From NCBI GenBank assembly GCA_030154105.1, contig JASKKP010000005.1, positions 38,270 to 102,269 on the forward strand: 64,000 nucleotides of DNA. The letters are read 5' to 3'. The stretch is from Bacillota bacterium. Lineage in GTDB: Bacteria; Bacillota; DTU030; DUMP01. Below the pieces are notes generated by a model that had not been told where the DNA came from, did no database searches, and saw only the letters and a program-made list of their open reading frames with translations. The position numbers and the translations under genes were made by a program. This document shows, piece by piece, positions 17,814 through 26,698 of this stretch (within the stretch, counting starts at the first letter, position 1; each line of letters opens with the position of its first letter).

Positions 17814-18584
17814 CTATTCTGAACTCATGCCCCAGCGTTCGATGGTCTGGCGTTCCAGGAACTTATAGAGCAGGTTTTCCACCAAAAGACCGATGGCGAT
17901 AATCACCAGCATGCCGGCGAAGACGGCCGGCACCTCCAGGAAATACCGCTTCTTGTACAGGAACCAGCCCAGGCCGCCGTCTTTTCCCGAAGCCCCGAAA
18001 ACCATTTCTGCGGCCACCGAAGCCTGCCAGGCCCGCGCCCAACCTACGCGCAGGCCGGCGATGATGGCCGGCAAGGCGGCCGGGAGCATCACGTTCCAGA
18101 CCAGGCCGAAGCCCTTGAGGCCCAGGTTTTTGCCCACTTCTACCTGGGTAACCGGGACGGAGCGCAGGCCGGCGTGAATGCTGGCGGTGAGGGGCCAAAA
18201 GGCGGAGAAAAGGATGAGGAGCACGATGGAGTGTGGGCCGGTCTTAAACCAGAGGAGGAGTATGGGAAGGATGGCGATGGCCGGAAGCGGGTGCAGCACG
18301 GCCATGAGCGCCGAGAGGGCGTCGGCGCAGGCCGGAAAAAGCATGGCCAGGGAAGAAGCCAGGAAGGACGCCAGGATGGCCAGGCCAAGCCCGGTACCGA
18401 TGAGCGACAGCGAGTACCAGGTGCGGCCGGCAATCTCGCCGTGAGCGATTTCACTGGCCAAACTGGCGAAAACGCTGCTTAGAGACGGAAACAAGAGCTC
18501 CGGCCAAAGGCGAAGCCGGGCCAGAAATTCCCAGACCAGGGCTAGGGCGCACAAAAACCCCACCTGGCGTACGTACCTAGGCAA
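17814..18584 (-). CDS. ABC transporter permease, nitrate/sulfonate/taurine type
   Basis: A 256-residue permease with six helices. The start is set at TTG 18584 because AAGGGGTGAT lies just upstream; extending to 18683 would add a hydrophilic Arg/Pro-rich stretch unlike the family. The coupling loop is near residues 150-180 (EVGKNLGLKGFGLVWNVML), followed by LPAIIAGLRVGWARAWQASV. It precedes its ATPase gene. A binding protein is missing nearby. Confidence 0.88.
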   Translation of the reverse strand: MPRYVRQVGFLCALALVWEFLARLRLWPELLFPSLSSVFASLASEIAHGEIAGRTWYSLSLIGTGLGLAILASFLASSLAMLFPACADALSALMAVLHPLPAIAILPILLLWFKTGPHSIVLLILFSAFWPLTASIHAGLRSVPVTQVEVGKNLGLKGFGLVWNVMLPAALPAIIAGLRVGWARAWQASVAAEMVFGASGKDGGLGWFLYKKRYFLEVPAVFAGMLVIIAIGLLVENLLYKFLERQTIERWGMSSE

Positions 18585-18683
18585 ACGATCACCCCTTTTC
18601 CCGGAAATAGGCGGAGGGCGCACCCCCCGGTGCCAATCCCTGCCCAGTATATGCGGGGAAAGAGGCGGCTGGTGCCTGGGCAC

Positions 18684-18950
18684 CTAGAGCTGGGTGCTGG
18701 CCAGGATGAAGATGACGGCCCCTAAGAGTAAGACGACCTTAAGCGGCGGGACCCGCCCCGCCATCCCGGTCAAGCCCAGGCTGCTGACAATAAGAAAGAT
18801 GGCCGGCCCGATAATGCCCAGCCAGGCATTGATGCGAAAGGCGCTCTCTACCTGCCCGAACCGCAGCATAAGAAGCGCCGCCCCAACTTCCAGGCTTCCG
18901 GCCAAGACGCGCATCAGGGCCATGGCCCGCACAAGGCTCTCTTCCGGCAT
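18684..18950 (-). CDS. YqhV-like small membrane protein (DUF2619)
   Basis: An 88-residue membrane protein with three hydrophobic helices. ATG 18950 is chosen because GGGGAGGAG lies just upstream. The pattern RVLAGSLEVGAALLMLRFG, FRINAWLGIIGPAIFL and LTGMAGRVPPLK matches my memory of the YqhV/DUF2619 family, small proteins of spore formers near spoIIIA genes in Bacillus. No function is established. It sits alone before the ABC permease gene. Confidence 0.7.
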   Translation of the reverse strand: MPEESLVRAMALMRVLAGSLEVGAALLMLRFGQVESAFRINAWLGIIGPAIFLIVSSLGLTGMAGRVPPLKVVLLLGAVIFILASTQL

Positions 18951-19198
18951 TTCCATCTCCTCCCCGTCGGCGACGAATAAAATGCGGCCGCGCTTCAAAA
19001 CCTCTTTTTCGAGTATATGGGCAGAAGAAACTCCTCAGACCAGAAAAGGTAATCTTCCAAAGGCGGCAGGAGAACGGCTCTGCCCGCCGAATTAGTAAAG
19101 CGAACGGCCCTTCCGTTCCGTATTAGAGGGAGGTGAAATTGCCCACGGGGTTTCCTTTCCGGAATTTTTAGTAAGCTCACAAAGAGGAGGAGGAACTC

Positions 19199-20419
19199 GT
19201 GGCCACTCTGCCGACATCCAGCCAGAGCGGCAGGCAAAAGACGACTGCCGGAGTCCTTCTTGGTGCCGCCTTCTTAATGGCTACCTCCGCCATCGGTCCT
19301 GGTTTTCTTACGCAAACGGCGGTTTTTACCGAGCAATTCAAGGCCAATTTCGCCTTCGTAATCCTGGCTTCGGTTATCCTTGATATTGGTGCCCAGCTTA
19401 ACGTCTGGCGCATCATCACCATGTCCGGCCTGCGCGGGCAGGACGTAGCGAATAAGGTGCTCCCAGGACTGGGTTACTTCGTTGCCTTTTTGGTAGCCCT
19501 CGGTGGCCTGGCTTTCAACGTGGGGAATGTCGGCGGCGCAGCCATGGGCCTTAACGTGATCTTTGGCCTTAACTTCAAACTAGGAGCACTCATTTCAGCC
19601 TTAGTTGCCTTTTATATCTTCCTTTCCAAGGAAATGGGCAAGGCCATGGACAACTTCACCAAGTTCCTGGGTTTCGTCATGCTGGTTTTGACCCTTTATG
19701 TGGCCATTGTTACTAAACCGCCTGTGGGCGAAGCCGTACTGCGCATGGTGGCGCCTACGCACGTGCCGTTCCTGCCCATCGTCACCCTGCTGGGCGGCAC
19801 TGTCGGAGGTTACATTACCTTTTCCGGCGGCCACCGGCTCTTAGATGCCGGTATCACCGGTCCCGAGCACCTCGGCGAGGTAACAAAAAGTTCGGTCACC
19901 GGTATTGTGATCGCCTCATTGATGCGCGTCCTTCTCTTCTTGGCCGTGCTGGGCGTGGTGGCTACCGGTGCCAAACTGGATCCGAAAAACCCGCCGGCTT
20001 CCGCCTTCCAAATCGGTGCCGGTCTCCTCGGTTACAAGATCTTCGGCATCGTTCTCTGGGCGGCGGCCATTACCTCGGTGGTAGGTGCTTCCTACACGTC
20101 GGTGTCGTTTTTGCGGACGCTACACAAATCCATTGACCGCCACAACGCCAAATGGATTATCGGCTTCATTACAGCTTCAACGCTTCTTTTCATCACCGTG
20201 GAAAAACCCGTGGCCCTGCTCATCTTGGCCGGCTCGCTCAACGGCCTCATCCTCCCCATTACCTTGGGTACCATGCTCTTGGCCTCGCGGCGCAAGGACA
20301 TCGTCGGCGACTACCGGCATCCTACCTGGATGATCGTCTTCGGGGTGCTCGTCGTGGCCATTGCCCTTTACGCCGGGATAAATTCCCTCAAAGGCATGGC
20401 TGCGCTCTGGAGCCGGTAG
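19199..20419 (+). CDS. NRAMP-like transporter of the 5-oxoproline operon (YcsG type)
   Basis: A 406-residue membrane protein with 11 or so helices. The GTG start follows AGAGGAGGAGGAA. SAIGPGFLTQTAVFTEQF near residue 35 corresponds to the first ion-site helix of NRAMP proteins, but the canonical DPGN metal-binding signature is changed to GPGF, as in the YcsG branch. Position before pxpB, pxpC, pxpA and a DUF1445 gene matches the B. subtilis ycsF-ycsG-ycsI-kipIA cluster. It may import 5-oxoproline or a related anion rather than a metal; this is inference from context and the altered motif. Confidence 0.82.
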   Translation: MATLPTSSQSGRQKTTAGVLLGAAFLMATSAIGPGFLTQTAVFTEQFKANFAFVILASVILDIGAQLNVWRIITMSGLRGQDVANKVLPGLGYFVAFLVALGGLAFNVGNVGGAAMGLNVIFGLNFKLGALISALVAFYIFLSKEMGKAMDNFTKFLGFVMLVLTLYVAIVTKPPVGEAVLRMVAPTHVPFLPIVTLLGGTVGGYITFSGGHRLLDAGITGPEHLGEVTKSSVTGIVIASLMRVLLFLAVLGVVATGAKLDPKNPPASAFQIGAGLLGYKIFGIVLWAAAITSVVGASYTSVSFLRTLHKSIDRHNAKWIIGFITASTLLFITVEKPVALLILAGSLNGLILPITLGTMLLASRRKDIVGDYRHPTWMIVFGVLVVAIALYAGINSLKGMAALWSR

Positions 20420-20446
20420 CAATAAAAAACTTACGGGGGAATTCCC

Positions 20447-21190
20447 ATGTACGATGAAGCGCGGTTCTTGCCGGCCGGTGATCGGGCTTTAGTGGTGGAG
20501 TTCGGGAACGAGATCTCCCCGGAGGTTAACGCCCGCATCCGAGCCATGACCGCAGCCCTAGAAGCTGAGCCTATAGCGGGGGTGGTAGAGGTGGTTCCCA
20601 CCTACCGCTCGCTCCTCGTGCATTTCGATCCGCTGCAGGTGGCGCCGGAAGTGCTGGAGGAGCGCCTGGCTGAGCTTTGCAGGAACCTGGGAGAGTTAAA
20701 ACTCCCTGAGCCTACGGTTACGGTAGTGCCGGTGTGTTACGGGGGCGAGTTCGGCCCCGACCTTCCCTTCGTCTGCCAGCATACCGGCCTTGCCGCCGAA
20801 GAGGTAATCCGTATCCACACCGGTACGGATTACCTGATCTACATGCTGGGCTTTACCCCGGGGTTTCCCTATTTGGGCGGGATGGACGAACGGATTGCTA
20901 CGCCGCGCCTCAAAACGCCGCGCACCAAGATCCCCGCCGGGTCGGTCGGCATCGCCGGAAAGCAGACGGGGATCTACCCCATCGACAGCCCGGGCGGGTG
21001 GCAGCTCATTGGGCGCACGCCGCTTAAGCTCTATGATCCCTTCCGGGAGCCGCCGGTACTCCTTACGGCCGGAAATTACGTGCGTTTTAAGGCCGTGACG
21101 AAAGAGGAGTACGACGCCATTGCCACCGAGGTAGCTGCCGGCACGTACCGGGTGGAGGTCGTACCTAAGCGCGAAGGGAGGGAAGGGTGA
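20447..21190 (+). CDS. pxpB: 5-oxoprolinase subunit PxpB (KipI-like)
   Basis: A 247-residue subunit of the prokaryotic ATP-dependent 5-oxoprolinase, which opens 5-oxoproline to glutamate. The family patterns LPAGDRALVVEFG at the start, IYMLGFTPGFPYLGGMDERI near residue 130 and GSVGIAGKQTGIYPIDSPGG near residue 165 are present; the cyclophilin-like C-terminal half is intact. The stop overlaps the next start (TGATG), so translation is coupled to pxpC. Confidence 0.94.
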   Translation: MYDEARFLPAGDRALVVEFGNEISPEVNARIRAMTAALEAEPIAGVVEVVPTYRSLLVHFDPLQVAPEVLEERLAELCRNLGELKLPEPTVTVVPVCYGGEFGPDLPFVCQHTGLAAEEVIRIHTGTDYLIYMLGFTPGFPYLGGMDERIATPRLKTPRTKIPAGSVGIAGKQTGIYPIDSPGGWQLIGRTPLKLYDPFREPPVLLTAGNYVRFKAVTKEEYDAIATEVAAGTYRVEVVPKREGREG

Positions 21191-22218
21191 TGGCGGCGGT
21201 CTTCGAAGTGATTGCGCCGGGTCTCCTCACCACGGTTCAGGACCGAGGCCGGCACGGCTACCAGGCCTTCGGCATGCCGGTGGCCGGGGCGGTAGACGAG
21301 TATGCCCTCCGGGTGGCCAATCTTTTGGTGGGCAATGAGGAGAACGCGGCGGCCTTGGAGATTACCCTCCTCGGCCCCGTGCTTAAAGTGCTCGCACCGG
21401 CCGTGATAGCCATCACCGGGGCCGACCTGGGGGCAATGCTGAACGGCGAACCCCTTCCGCTCTGGCAGGCGGTGGCGGTGAAGGCGGGCGATGAAATCAG
21501 CTTCAGCGGGGTAAGAAGCGGCTGCCGCTCTTACTTAGCGGTGGCCGGGGGCATTGATGTGCCGGTCGTGATGGGCAGCCGTTCTACCTACCTGCGCGGC
21601 AAAATCGGCGGCCTCGACGGCCGGGCGCTTAAGGCCGGGGACAAGCTCGCGGCGGGAGAGCCGCCGGCGGCGGCGCGGACGCGGGTGGGGCGACGCGTGC
21701 CGCCGGAGTTCATCCCCACGTACGGGAACAACATTACTCTGCGCGTTGTGCTCGGCCCCCAGGACGATCACTTTACTCCTGCCGGGCGCGAGACCTTCCT
21801 TACCGGCGAGTACGTGGTAACCAACGAAGCGGACCGCATGGGTTACCGCCTCGACGGGCCGAAGATCGAGCACGCGGGTGGTGCGGACATTATATCCGAC
21901 GGGATACCCTTAGGGGCGGTGCAGGTGCCGGGTCATGGCCTTCCCATTGTTATGCTGGCCGACCGCCAAACGACCGGCGGCTATCCCAAGATTGCTACGG
22001 TCATAAGTGCCGACCTCTACCTTATAGGCCAGGCCAAGCCGGGGGACAAGGTGCGTTTCTCTGCGGTGAGCCGGGAAGAGGCCGTCAAGCTTTTGCGCGA
22101 GCAGGAAGAAAACCTCCGGCGCCTGGCCGAGCTTCTTTCCCGTCCGGCCGGGCGAATACGCCAGTTCCGCATCACCGTACAGGGAAAGAAGTTTGAAGCC
22201 ACTGTGGAAGAGCTGTGA
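21190..22218 (+). CDS. pxpC: 5-oxoprolinase subunit PxpC (KipA-like)
   Basis: A 342-residue biotin-dependent-carboxylase-like subunit of 5-oxoprolinase. ATG 21190 overlaps the pxpB stop; GTG 21187 would add one residue. Conserved stretches are VQDRGRHGYQAFGMPVAGAVD near residue 17 (quoted only in its core VQDRGRHGYQ), EITLLGPVLK, and GYPKIATVISADLYLIGQ near residue 265. It works with PxpB and PxpA in the cytosol. The last 40 residues, rich in charged residues, are usual for the family. Confidence 0.93.
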   Translation: MAAVFEVIAPGLLTTVQDRGRHGYQAFGMPVAGAVDEYALRVANLLVGNEENAAALEITLLGPVLKVLAPAVIAITGADLGAMLNGEPLPLWQAVAVKAGDEISFSGVRSGCRSYLAVAGGIDVPVVMGSRSTYLRGKIGGLDGRALKAGDKLAAGEPPAAARTRVGRRVPPEFIPTYGNNITLRVVLGPQDDHFTPAGRETFLTGEYVVTNEADRMGYRLDGPKIEHAGGADIISDGIPLGAVQVPGHGLPIVMLADRQTTGGYPKIATVISADLYLIGQAKPGDKVRFSAVSREEAVKLLREQEENLRRLAELLSRPAGRIRQFRITVQGKKFEATVEEL

Positions 22219-22293
22219 GACCGCCTGAAACGTAGGCACCCCTGCTTAAGGCGGGGCGCTCGCATTGCTTTCTCCTTGGGAGGTGCACATTTT

Positions 22294-23067
22294 ATGGTTC
22301 GCGTGGATCTGAATTCGGACGTTGGCGAGAGCTTTGGCGCGTACAAGCTGGGTTTGGATGCCGAGGTCTTAAAACACGTCACTTCGGCCAACATCGCCTG
22401 TGGGCTCCACGCCGGCGACCCCATGGTCATGGCCAAGACCGTGGCGCTGGCGGCGGAAAACGGCGTAGGCGTAGGGGCGCATCCCGGGTATCCGGACCTC
22501 CAGGGTTTCGGGCGGCGCAACATGAACCTTACCCCCGACGAAGTTAAGAACTTCGTCATCTACCAGGTAGGGGCTCTGGCCGCTTTCGCCCGCGCGGCCG
22601 GCCGCCCGCTCCAGCATGTGAAAGCCCACGGCGCCCTCTACAACATGGCCGCCAAAGATGCCAAACTGGCCCGGGCCATTGCCGAGGGCGTGAAGGCCGC
22701 GGCGCCGGACGCCATCCTGCTCGCTCTGGCCGGTTCGGAAATGGTTAAGGCCGCGCGGGAGGTGGGACTCAAGGTGGCGCAGGAGGTGTTTGCCGACCGC
22801 GCCTACAACCCGGACGGCACGCTCGTTCCCCGTTCCCAGCCCGGTTCCATGATCCACGACCCTGAAGTGGCCATCCCGCGAGCCGTGCGGATGGTGACGG
22901 AGGGGAAGGTTACGGCCATCACCGGCGAAGAGATCTCCATCCAGGCGGACAGCATCTGCGTCCACGGCGATAACCCCGAAGCCATCGCCTTTGTGGCCCG
23001 CATCCGGGATGCCCTGGCGGCGGCGGGAGTGGAGGTTGTCCCGCTGGCTCAGGTAATCGAGCGGTGA
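22294..23067 (+). CDS. pxpA: 5-oxoprolinase subunit PxpA (LamB/YcsF)
   Basis: A 257-residue subunit of 5-oxoprolinase. ATG 22294 follows GGGAGGTG and gives the canonical start [19 protein letters not shown]. Other family motifs are [29 protein letters not shown] and VKAHGALYN, with the His and Asp residues expected at the active site. It completes the pxpBCA set and is followed 12 nt later by the DUF1445 gene. Confidence 0.95.
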   Translation: MVRVDLNSDVGESFGAYKLGLDAEVLKHVTSANIACGLHAGDPMVMAKTVALAAENGVGVGAHPGYPDLQGFGRRNMNLTPDEVKNFVIYQVGALAAFARAAGRPLQHVKAHGALYNMAAKDAKLARAIAEGVKAAAPDAILLALAGSEMVKAAREVGLKVAQEVFADRAYNPDGTLVPRSQPGSMIHDPEVAIPRAVRMVTEGKVTAITGEEISIQADSICVHGDNPEAIAFVARIRDALAAAGVEVVPLAQVIER

Positions 23068-23079
23068 GGAGGGAGCCGA

Positions 23080-23868
23080 ATGAATGTTCGCGACCTCCCT
23101 TTGAACGAGCTCAGAGCGGCCATTCGCCGCGGCGAGTACACGCAGCCTACGCCGGGCTTGGCTCCCGGCTACGCCCAGGCCAACCTGGTGATCCTGCCCC
23201 AGAAGTACGCCTTTGATTTTCTCCTCTTTTGTATGCGCAACCCCAAACCCTGCCCGGTGCTGGACGTGACCGAAGTAGGCTCGCCCATCCCGCGCCTGGC
23301 GGCGCCCGGGGCAGACCTCAGGACGGACCTGCCCCGCTACCGCGTATGGGAGCACGGGGTGCTCACGGCTGAGGTGACGGACATCACCGCCTACTGGCGC
23401 GACGACCTTGTCGCCTTTCTCCTCGGCTGCAGCTTTACCTTTGAAGCGGCGCTTCTTACGGCCGGAATTCCCGTACGCCACATCGAGGAAGGACGTAACG
23501 TACCCATGTTCATCACCAACCGGGAATGTACCCCGGCGGGTATCTTCCACGGCCCGATGGTGGTGAGCATGCGGCCCATTCCGCAGGAGCAGGTCGTGCG
23601 GGCAGTGCAGGTAACTTCGCGATACCCGGCCGTGCACGGCGCGCCGGTACACATCGGCGATCCGGCGGCAATTGGCATCCGCGACGTTATGAAGCCGGAC
23701 TTCGGCGACGCGGTAACCATAAAGCCAGGCGAGGTTCCCGTCTTCTGGGCCTGCGGGGTGACGCCCCAGGCGGTGGCCATGGAGGCTAAACCCGACTTTA
23801 TGATTACCCATGCCCCCGGGCATATGTTCATCACCGACCTGAAAAACGAACAACTGGCCGCGCTCTAG
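23080..23868 (+). CDS. DUF1445 putative hydro-lyase (YcsI-like)
   Basis: A 262-residue cytosolic protein of the DUF1445 family. Typical patterns are [20 protein letters not shown] near the N-terminus, [13 protein letters not shown], and [20 protein letters not shown] near residue 147, with a late FWACGVTPQ and [11 protein letters not shown]. The family almost always travels with pxpABC genes. One of two domains of the mammalian D-glutamate cyclase belongs to this family, so a role in making or opening 5-oxoproline from glutamate is plausible; the exact reaction here is not proven. Confidence 0.88.
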   Translation: MNVRDLPLNELRAAIRRGEYTQPTPGLAPGYAQANLVILPQKYAFDFLLFCMRNPKPCPVLDVTEVGSPIPRLAAPGADLRTDLPRYRVWEHGVLTAEVTDITAYWRDDLVAFLLGCSFTFEAALLTAGIPVRHIEEGRNVPMFITNRECTPAGIFHGPMVVSMRPIPQEQVVRAVQVTSRYPAVHGAPVHIGDPAAIGIRDVMKPDFGDAVTIKPGEVPVFWACGVTPQAVAMEAKPDFMITHAPGHMFITDLKNEQLAAL

Positions 23869-23926
23869 GTTCCCTGGGCCGAGGCGCTCTCGCGGCCGGT
23901 GCCTTTTCCGACAAGAAGGGGGGTAT

Positions 23927-23964
23927 AAAAAGGGGCCGGGTTACACCGGCCCCGCGGCTTTTTT
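23927..23964. terminator. Bidirectional terminator between DUF1445 gene and ABC operon
   Basis: GGGGCCGG (23932-23939) pairs with CCGGCCCC (23946-23953). A T run follows at 23959-23964 on the plus strand, and on the minus strand the stem is directly followed by TTTTT. It serves the two convergent operons. Confidence 0.8.
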
Positions 23965-23999
23965 GGCGGGGCCGGACGGAGGCCTGCGCCGGGGCCCCC

Positions 24000-24812
24000 T
24001 TAACCGGCCGCGTTCGTTAGTCTGCCCGCCTTTCCTTCCCGCCCTGCTTCCTGCGCTTGGGCAAACAGCCTGAGCAGCTCACCCCGGAGCTTGAGGAAGG
24101 CCGGAGCCGAGCGATCGCGGGGGTGAGGAAGGGAAACAGGCATGATCGCCCGGATGCGGCCCGGGCGCGGGGTAAGGACCACGATGCGGTCGCTCAAAAA
24201 GAGCGCTTCGTCGACATCGTGGGTGACGAGAACGGTGGTGATCTCTTCGCCGGCCACAAGGCTGCGGAGGAGGTTTTGCATGTCCATCCGGGTAAAAGCA
24301 TCCAGGGCGCCGAAGGGTTCATCGAGCAGCAGGACGCGCGGGTGGTTAATGAGCACCCGGGCTAAAGCGGCCCGCTGGGCCATGCCCCCCGACAGCTGGT
24401 GGGGGAAGGCGGAGGCAAAGTCCGCAAGCCCTACCCGCTCAAGAAACTGAAGGACCTCTTCCCGGCGGACGCCAAGGCCCCGCGCGGTAGGCCCCAAGGC
24501 TACGTTCTGGGATACGGTGAGCCAGGGAAAGAGGGTTGGGTCTTGGAAGACGAGGCCGCGCTCCGGGTGTGGCCCGCGCACCGGTGAGCCGAAAACAGAG
24601 ATTTCACCTGCCGTCGGCGTATCCAGCCCGGCCAGGAGCCGCAAGAGAGTGGACTTGCCGCAACCGCTCGGTCCGAGCAGCGTAACAAACTCTCCATGCG
24701 CTATTTGGAGGTTAACGTCCGTAAGAACGGGGAGGAGCCGGCCGTTCCTTTGCTGAAACGCCTTGCTTACCTCTTTCAGGACCACCGCCGGGATTTCTTT
24801 TTCTTTCACCAC
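24000..24812 (-). CDS. ABC transporter ATPase, sulfonate/nitrate type (SsuB-like)
   Basis: A 270-residue ATPase. Walker A GPSGCGKSTLLRLLAGLD near residue 42, Q-loop VFQDPTLFPWLTV near 82, signature LSGGMAQRAALARVL near 138, Walker B LLLDEPFGALD near 160 and switch VTHDVDEALFLSD near 193 are all intact. It overlaps the permease gene by seven bases. It is the last gene of the T-box-controlled transporter, whose binding-protein and permease genes are damaged upstream. Confidence 0.9.
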   Translation of the reverse strand: MVKEKEIPAVVLKEVSKAFQQRNGRLLPVLTDVNLQIAHGEFVTLLGPSGCGKSTLLRLLAGLDTPTAGEISVFGSPVRGPHPERGLVFQDPTLFPWLTVSQNVALGPTARGLGVRREEVLQFLERVGLADFASAFPHQLSGGMAQRAALARVLINHPRVLLLDEPFGALDAFTRMDMQNLLRSLVAGEEITTVLVTHDVDEALFLSDRIVVLTPRPGRIRAIMPVSLPHPRDRSAPAFLKLRGELLRLFAQAQEAGREGKAGRLTNAAG

Positions 24813-25537
24813 TTTATGAACCCCCTCTGCCAGGCCAGCACGCGGTCGCGAAGGCGAAAGAGGCCGGTGATGATAAGTGAGAAGAGGGCGGCCATGGTGA
24901 GCAAGGCGGCATAGACCTTGTAATACTCACCCCAGCCCATGTGCCACTGGATGTACCAGCCCAGCCCAGCCTTGACGCCCAGGAGCTCCGCCACCACCAG
25001 CGTGGTAAAGGACGTACCGAGGCCCATAAAAAGCCCGACGAAGATGTAAGGAAGCGCCGCCGGGACGGCCACGTGCCGGATGAGAAACCTTTCCCCAGCT
25101 CCCAGTGTCTCGGCTACTTCAAAGTAGGCACGAGGTACGTTGCTGATCCCGGACCAGGTCATGACCGTCACCGGAAACCAAGTGGCGAGGGCCAGGATGA
25201 AAACGCTGGCGCTAAAGCTGGTGGGGAAGATGGCCAGGGCAAGCGGTATCCAGGCCGTGGCCGGAAGGGGGCCGATGAAGCGGAGTACTGCGCCAAACCA
25301 GTAGCGCACGGGAAGGTACCAGCCCATGAGCACGCCCGTTATGAGCCCTGCCCCGGCACCAATGGCGAAGCCGAGGAAGAGGAGCCTCAAAGAATGAAGT
25401 GCGCTTATGGCTAAAGACCGGTAGTCCGAGAAGAAAACGCTGAAAACCTTAACTGGGGAAGGGAAAAAGGGTAGGGGCAAGAGCCCCCACCCGTCCGTCA
25501 GGAGCTGCCAGAGGGCGACAAAGCCCAGTGCCGCCAC
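24806..25537 (-). pseudogene. ABC transporter permease, 5' end lost by deletion
   Basis: 243 residues remain from GTG 25537. The core is intact, with helices and the EAA loop AETLGAGERFLIRHVAVP near residue 150, and PSPVKVFSVFF following the first helix. The in-frame sequence upstream continues KGPLVVAALGF as part of the first helix, and is then cut by TAA, so the original start and about 10-20 residues are missing. The binding-protein gene runs directly into it in another frame. GTG 25537 has no ribosome binding site but could be reached by re-initiation. Either a poorly expressed permease or a pseudogene. Confidence 0.7.
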
Positions 25538-26174
25538 TACCAGCGGTCCTTTTTACCTTTCCTTCCTGAAGGGCGATTTCGGGGATGGGATCCCAGGTTA
25601 CGTAAGCGTCAATTTCGCCTTTTTCCAGTGCTTGCTGCAGCTGCGGCGACGGATAGGCTTTCCAGGTTACATCCTTTTCGGGGTCGATGCCCAGACGGGT
25701 AAGTTCGCGGATGAGGGTGGTCATAGGCTGGCCGCCGATGGCTTCCACCCCGATGCGCTTACCTTTGAGATCGGCGGGGGTGTTGATGGGCGAATCCTTG
25801 GCCGCCACGCCCTGAACACAACCGGCGTGCAGGCCGGCCGTAACCTTAAGGTTAAGGCCCTGTTCCACGGCCTTCAAAGAACCCCAGGAAGTGGTGACGG
25901 CTGCTACCTTACCGGTAGCTACACCTTCTTTCAAAGTGTTAAAATCTACCTTCACGAGCTCGGCATCTAAGCCGTTCTTCTTAAAGAAACCTTTTTCGTA
26001 GGCCGCATAAAAGGGTGCGTCGCAAAGCCCGCCGCCGAAATAAGCCACCTTTACCGGGGTGAGGTTGCTTGGCGTCTTATTTGCCTCTTGGGTTTCATTA
26101 GACGCGCTGCACCCGGCAAGAACGAGGGCGAAGAAAAGAGTTAAGGCTAAAAGAAGTGCGGTCAGCTTCTTCAT
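25449..26174 (-). pseudogene. ABC substrate-binding lipoprotein (SsuA/NMT1-like), 3' end lost by deletion
   Basis: From ATG 26174, after GGTGGAGGT, the frame encodes a lipoprotein signal (VLAGC) and the first lobe of a sulfonate/nitrate-type binding protein: YFGGGLCDAPFYAAYEKGFF near residue 50, then ADLKGKRIGVEA and a ligand-lobe segment DAYVTWDPIPEIALQEGKV near residue 210. After this point homology stops and the frame reads out-of-phase permease sequence to a stop at 25449. Family members usually have about 320 residues, so roughly 90 C-terminal residues are gone. The junction lies near 25548-25556. Loss of transport function is expected. Confidence 0.8.
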
Positions 26175-26301
26175 CGTGTTTACCTCCACCTGCTCTAAAA
26201 AGTCTCGGCTTCAAGCTCGCCGGAACTTGCGGTCCGAAGCCCGGGCGACATCGCTCCATACTCGTATAAAGGCACATGGTTTCCACCTCCCAAAAAGCAA
26301 G

Positions 26302-26628
26302 AAACTCCGCCTTGCTCTAGAGGCGGAGCTTTTCCGCGGTTCCACTCTATTTGAACCTAAACGCCTTCCGGGCAGATAACGGGGCCAATGCCGAAAGGCC
26401 GGCCCGGTCTACCCCTTTTTCATTTAGGTTCCACTCGTGGGCTGTAACGGGCCTTTCCCGTCCCGACCTACCTTTTCGGCCGGGAGGCTCAGGGGCGCAC
26501 TTCAGGCAGCCTGTCCCGGGGGCTGCTTTCAGCCGCCGGCAACCCCTCTCTGTCCGGGCGAGACGACCCTACTCTTCCCCTTCTTAGCCTGCCTATTGGC
26601 TACCTAACACGGGTAGTGTACTTCTTCG
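26302..26628 (-). ncRNA. T-box leader, probably cysteine-specific, upstream of ABC transporter
   Basis: On the minus strand the T-box sequence AGAGTGGAACCGCGG lies at 26348-26334, followed by a terminator stem GCTCCGCCT / AGGCGGAGT (26329-26304) and TTTC. Upstream is a Stem I-like region with the apical GGCTGAAAGCAGCC. In GAAGTGCGCCCC the likely specifier is TGC (26499-26497, Cys), with the one-base spacer after GAA known from glyQS; GTG (Val) is the alternative. Read-through should occur when tRNA-Cys is uncharged, which suits a sulfur-compound importer. It fills most of the gap 26175-26698. Confidence 0.82.
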
Positions 26629-26634
26629 CCTGAG

Positions 26635-26663
26635 ATTATAACAACCCGGGCCGGGAGTGTCAA
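26635..26663 (-). promoter_or_regulatory. Sigma-A promoter of the T-box ABC operon
   Basis: On the minus strand TTGACA (26663-26658) and TATAAT (26640-26635) are separated by exactly 17 nt, a consensus promoter just upstream of the T-box leader. Confidence 0.85.
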
Positions 26664-26698
26664 GGTTTGCCCCAGGTGAGCGGCCTGTCCCTCGGCCC

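Noticed and set aside
22369..23853. 494-codon open frame on the minus strand
   Set aside because: It lies antisense to pxpA and the DUF1445 gene, both with clear family motifs; its His/Arg/Gly-rich translation matches nothing and is an artefact of high G+C codon use.
26434..26450. Second GTGGAACCT-like motif (minus strand) in the T-box leader
   Set aside because: It resembles the T-box core but lacks ACCGCGG and a following terminator, so only the motif at 26334-26348 was taken as the T-box.
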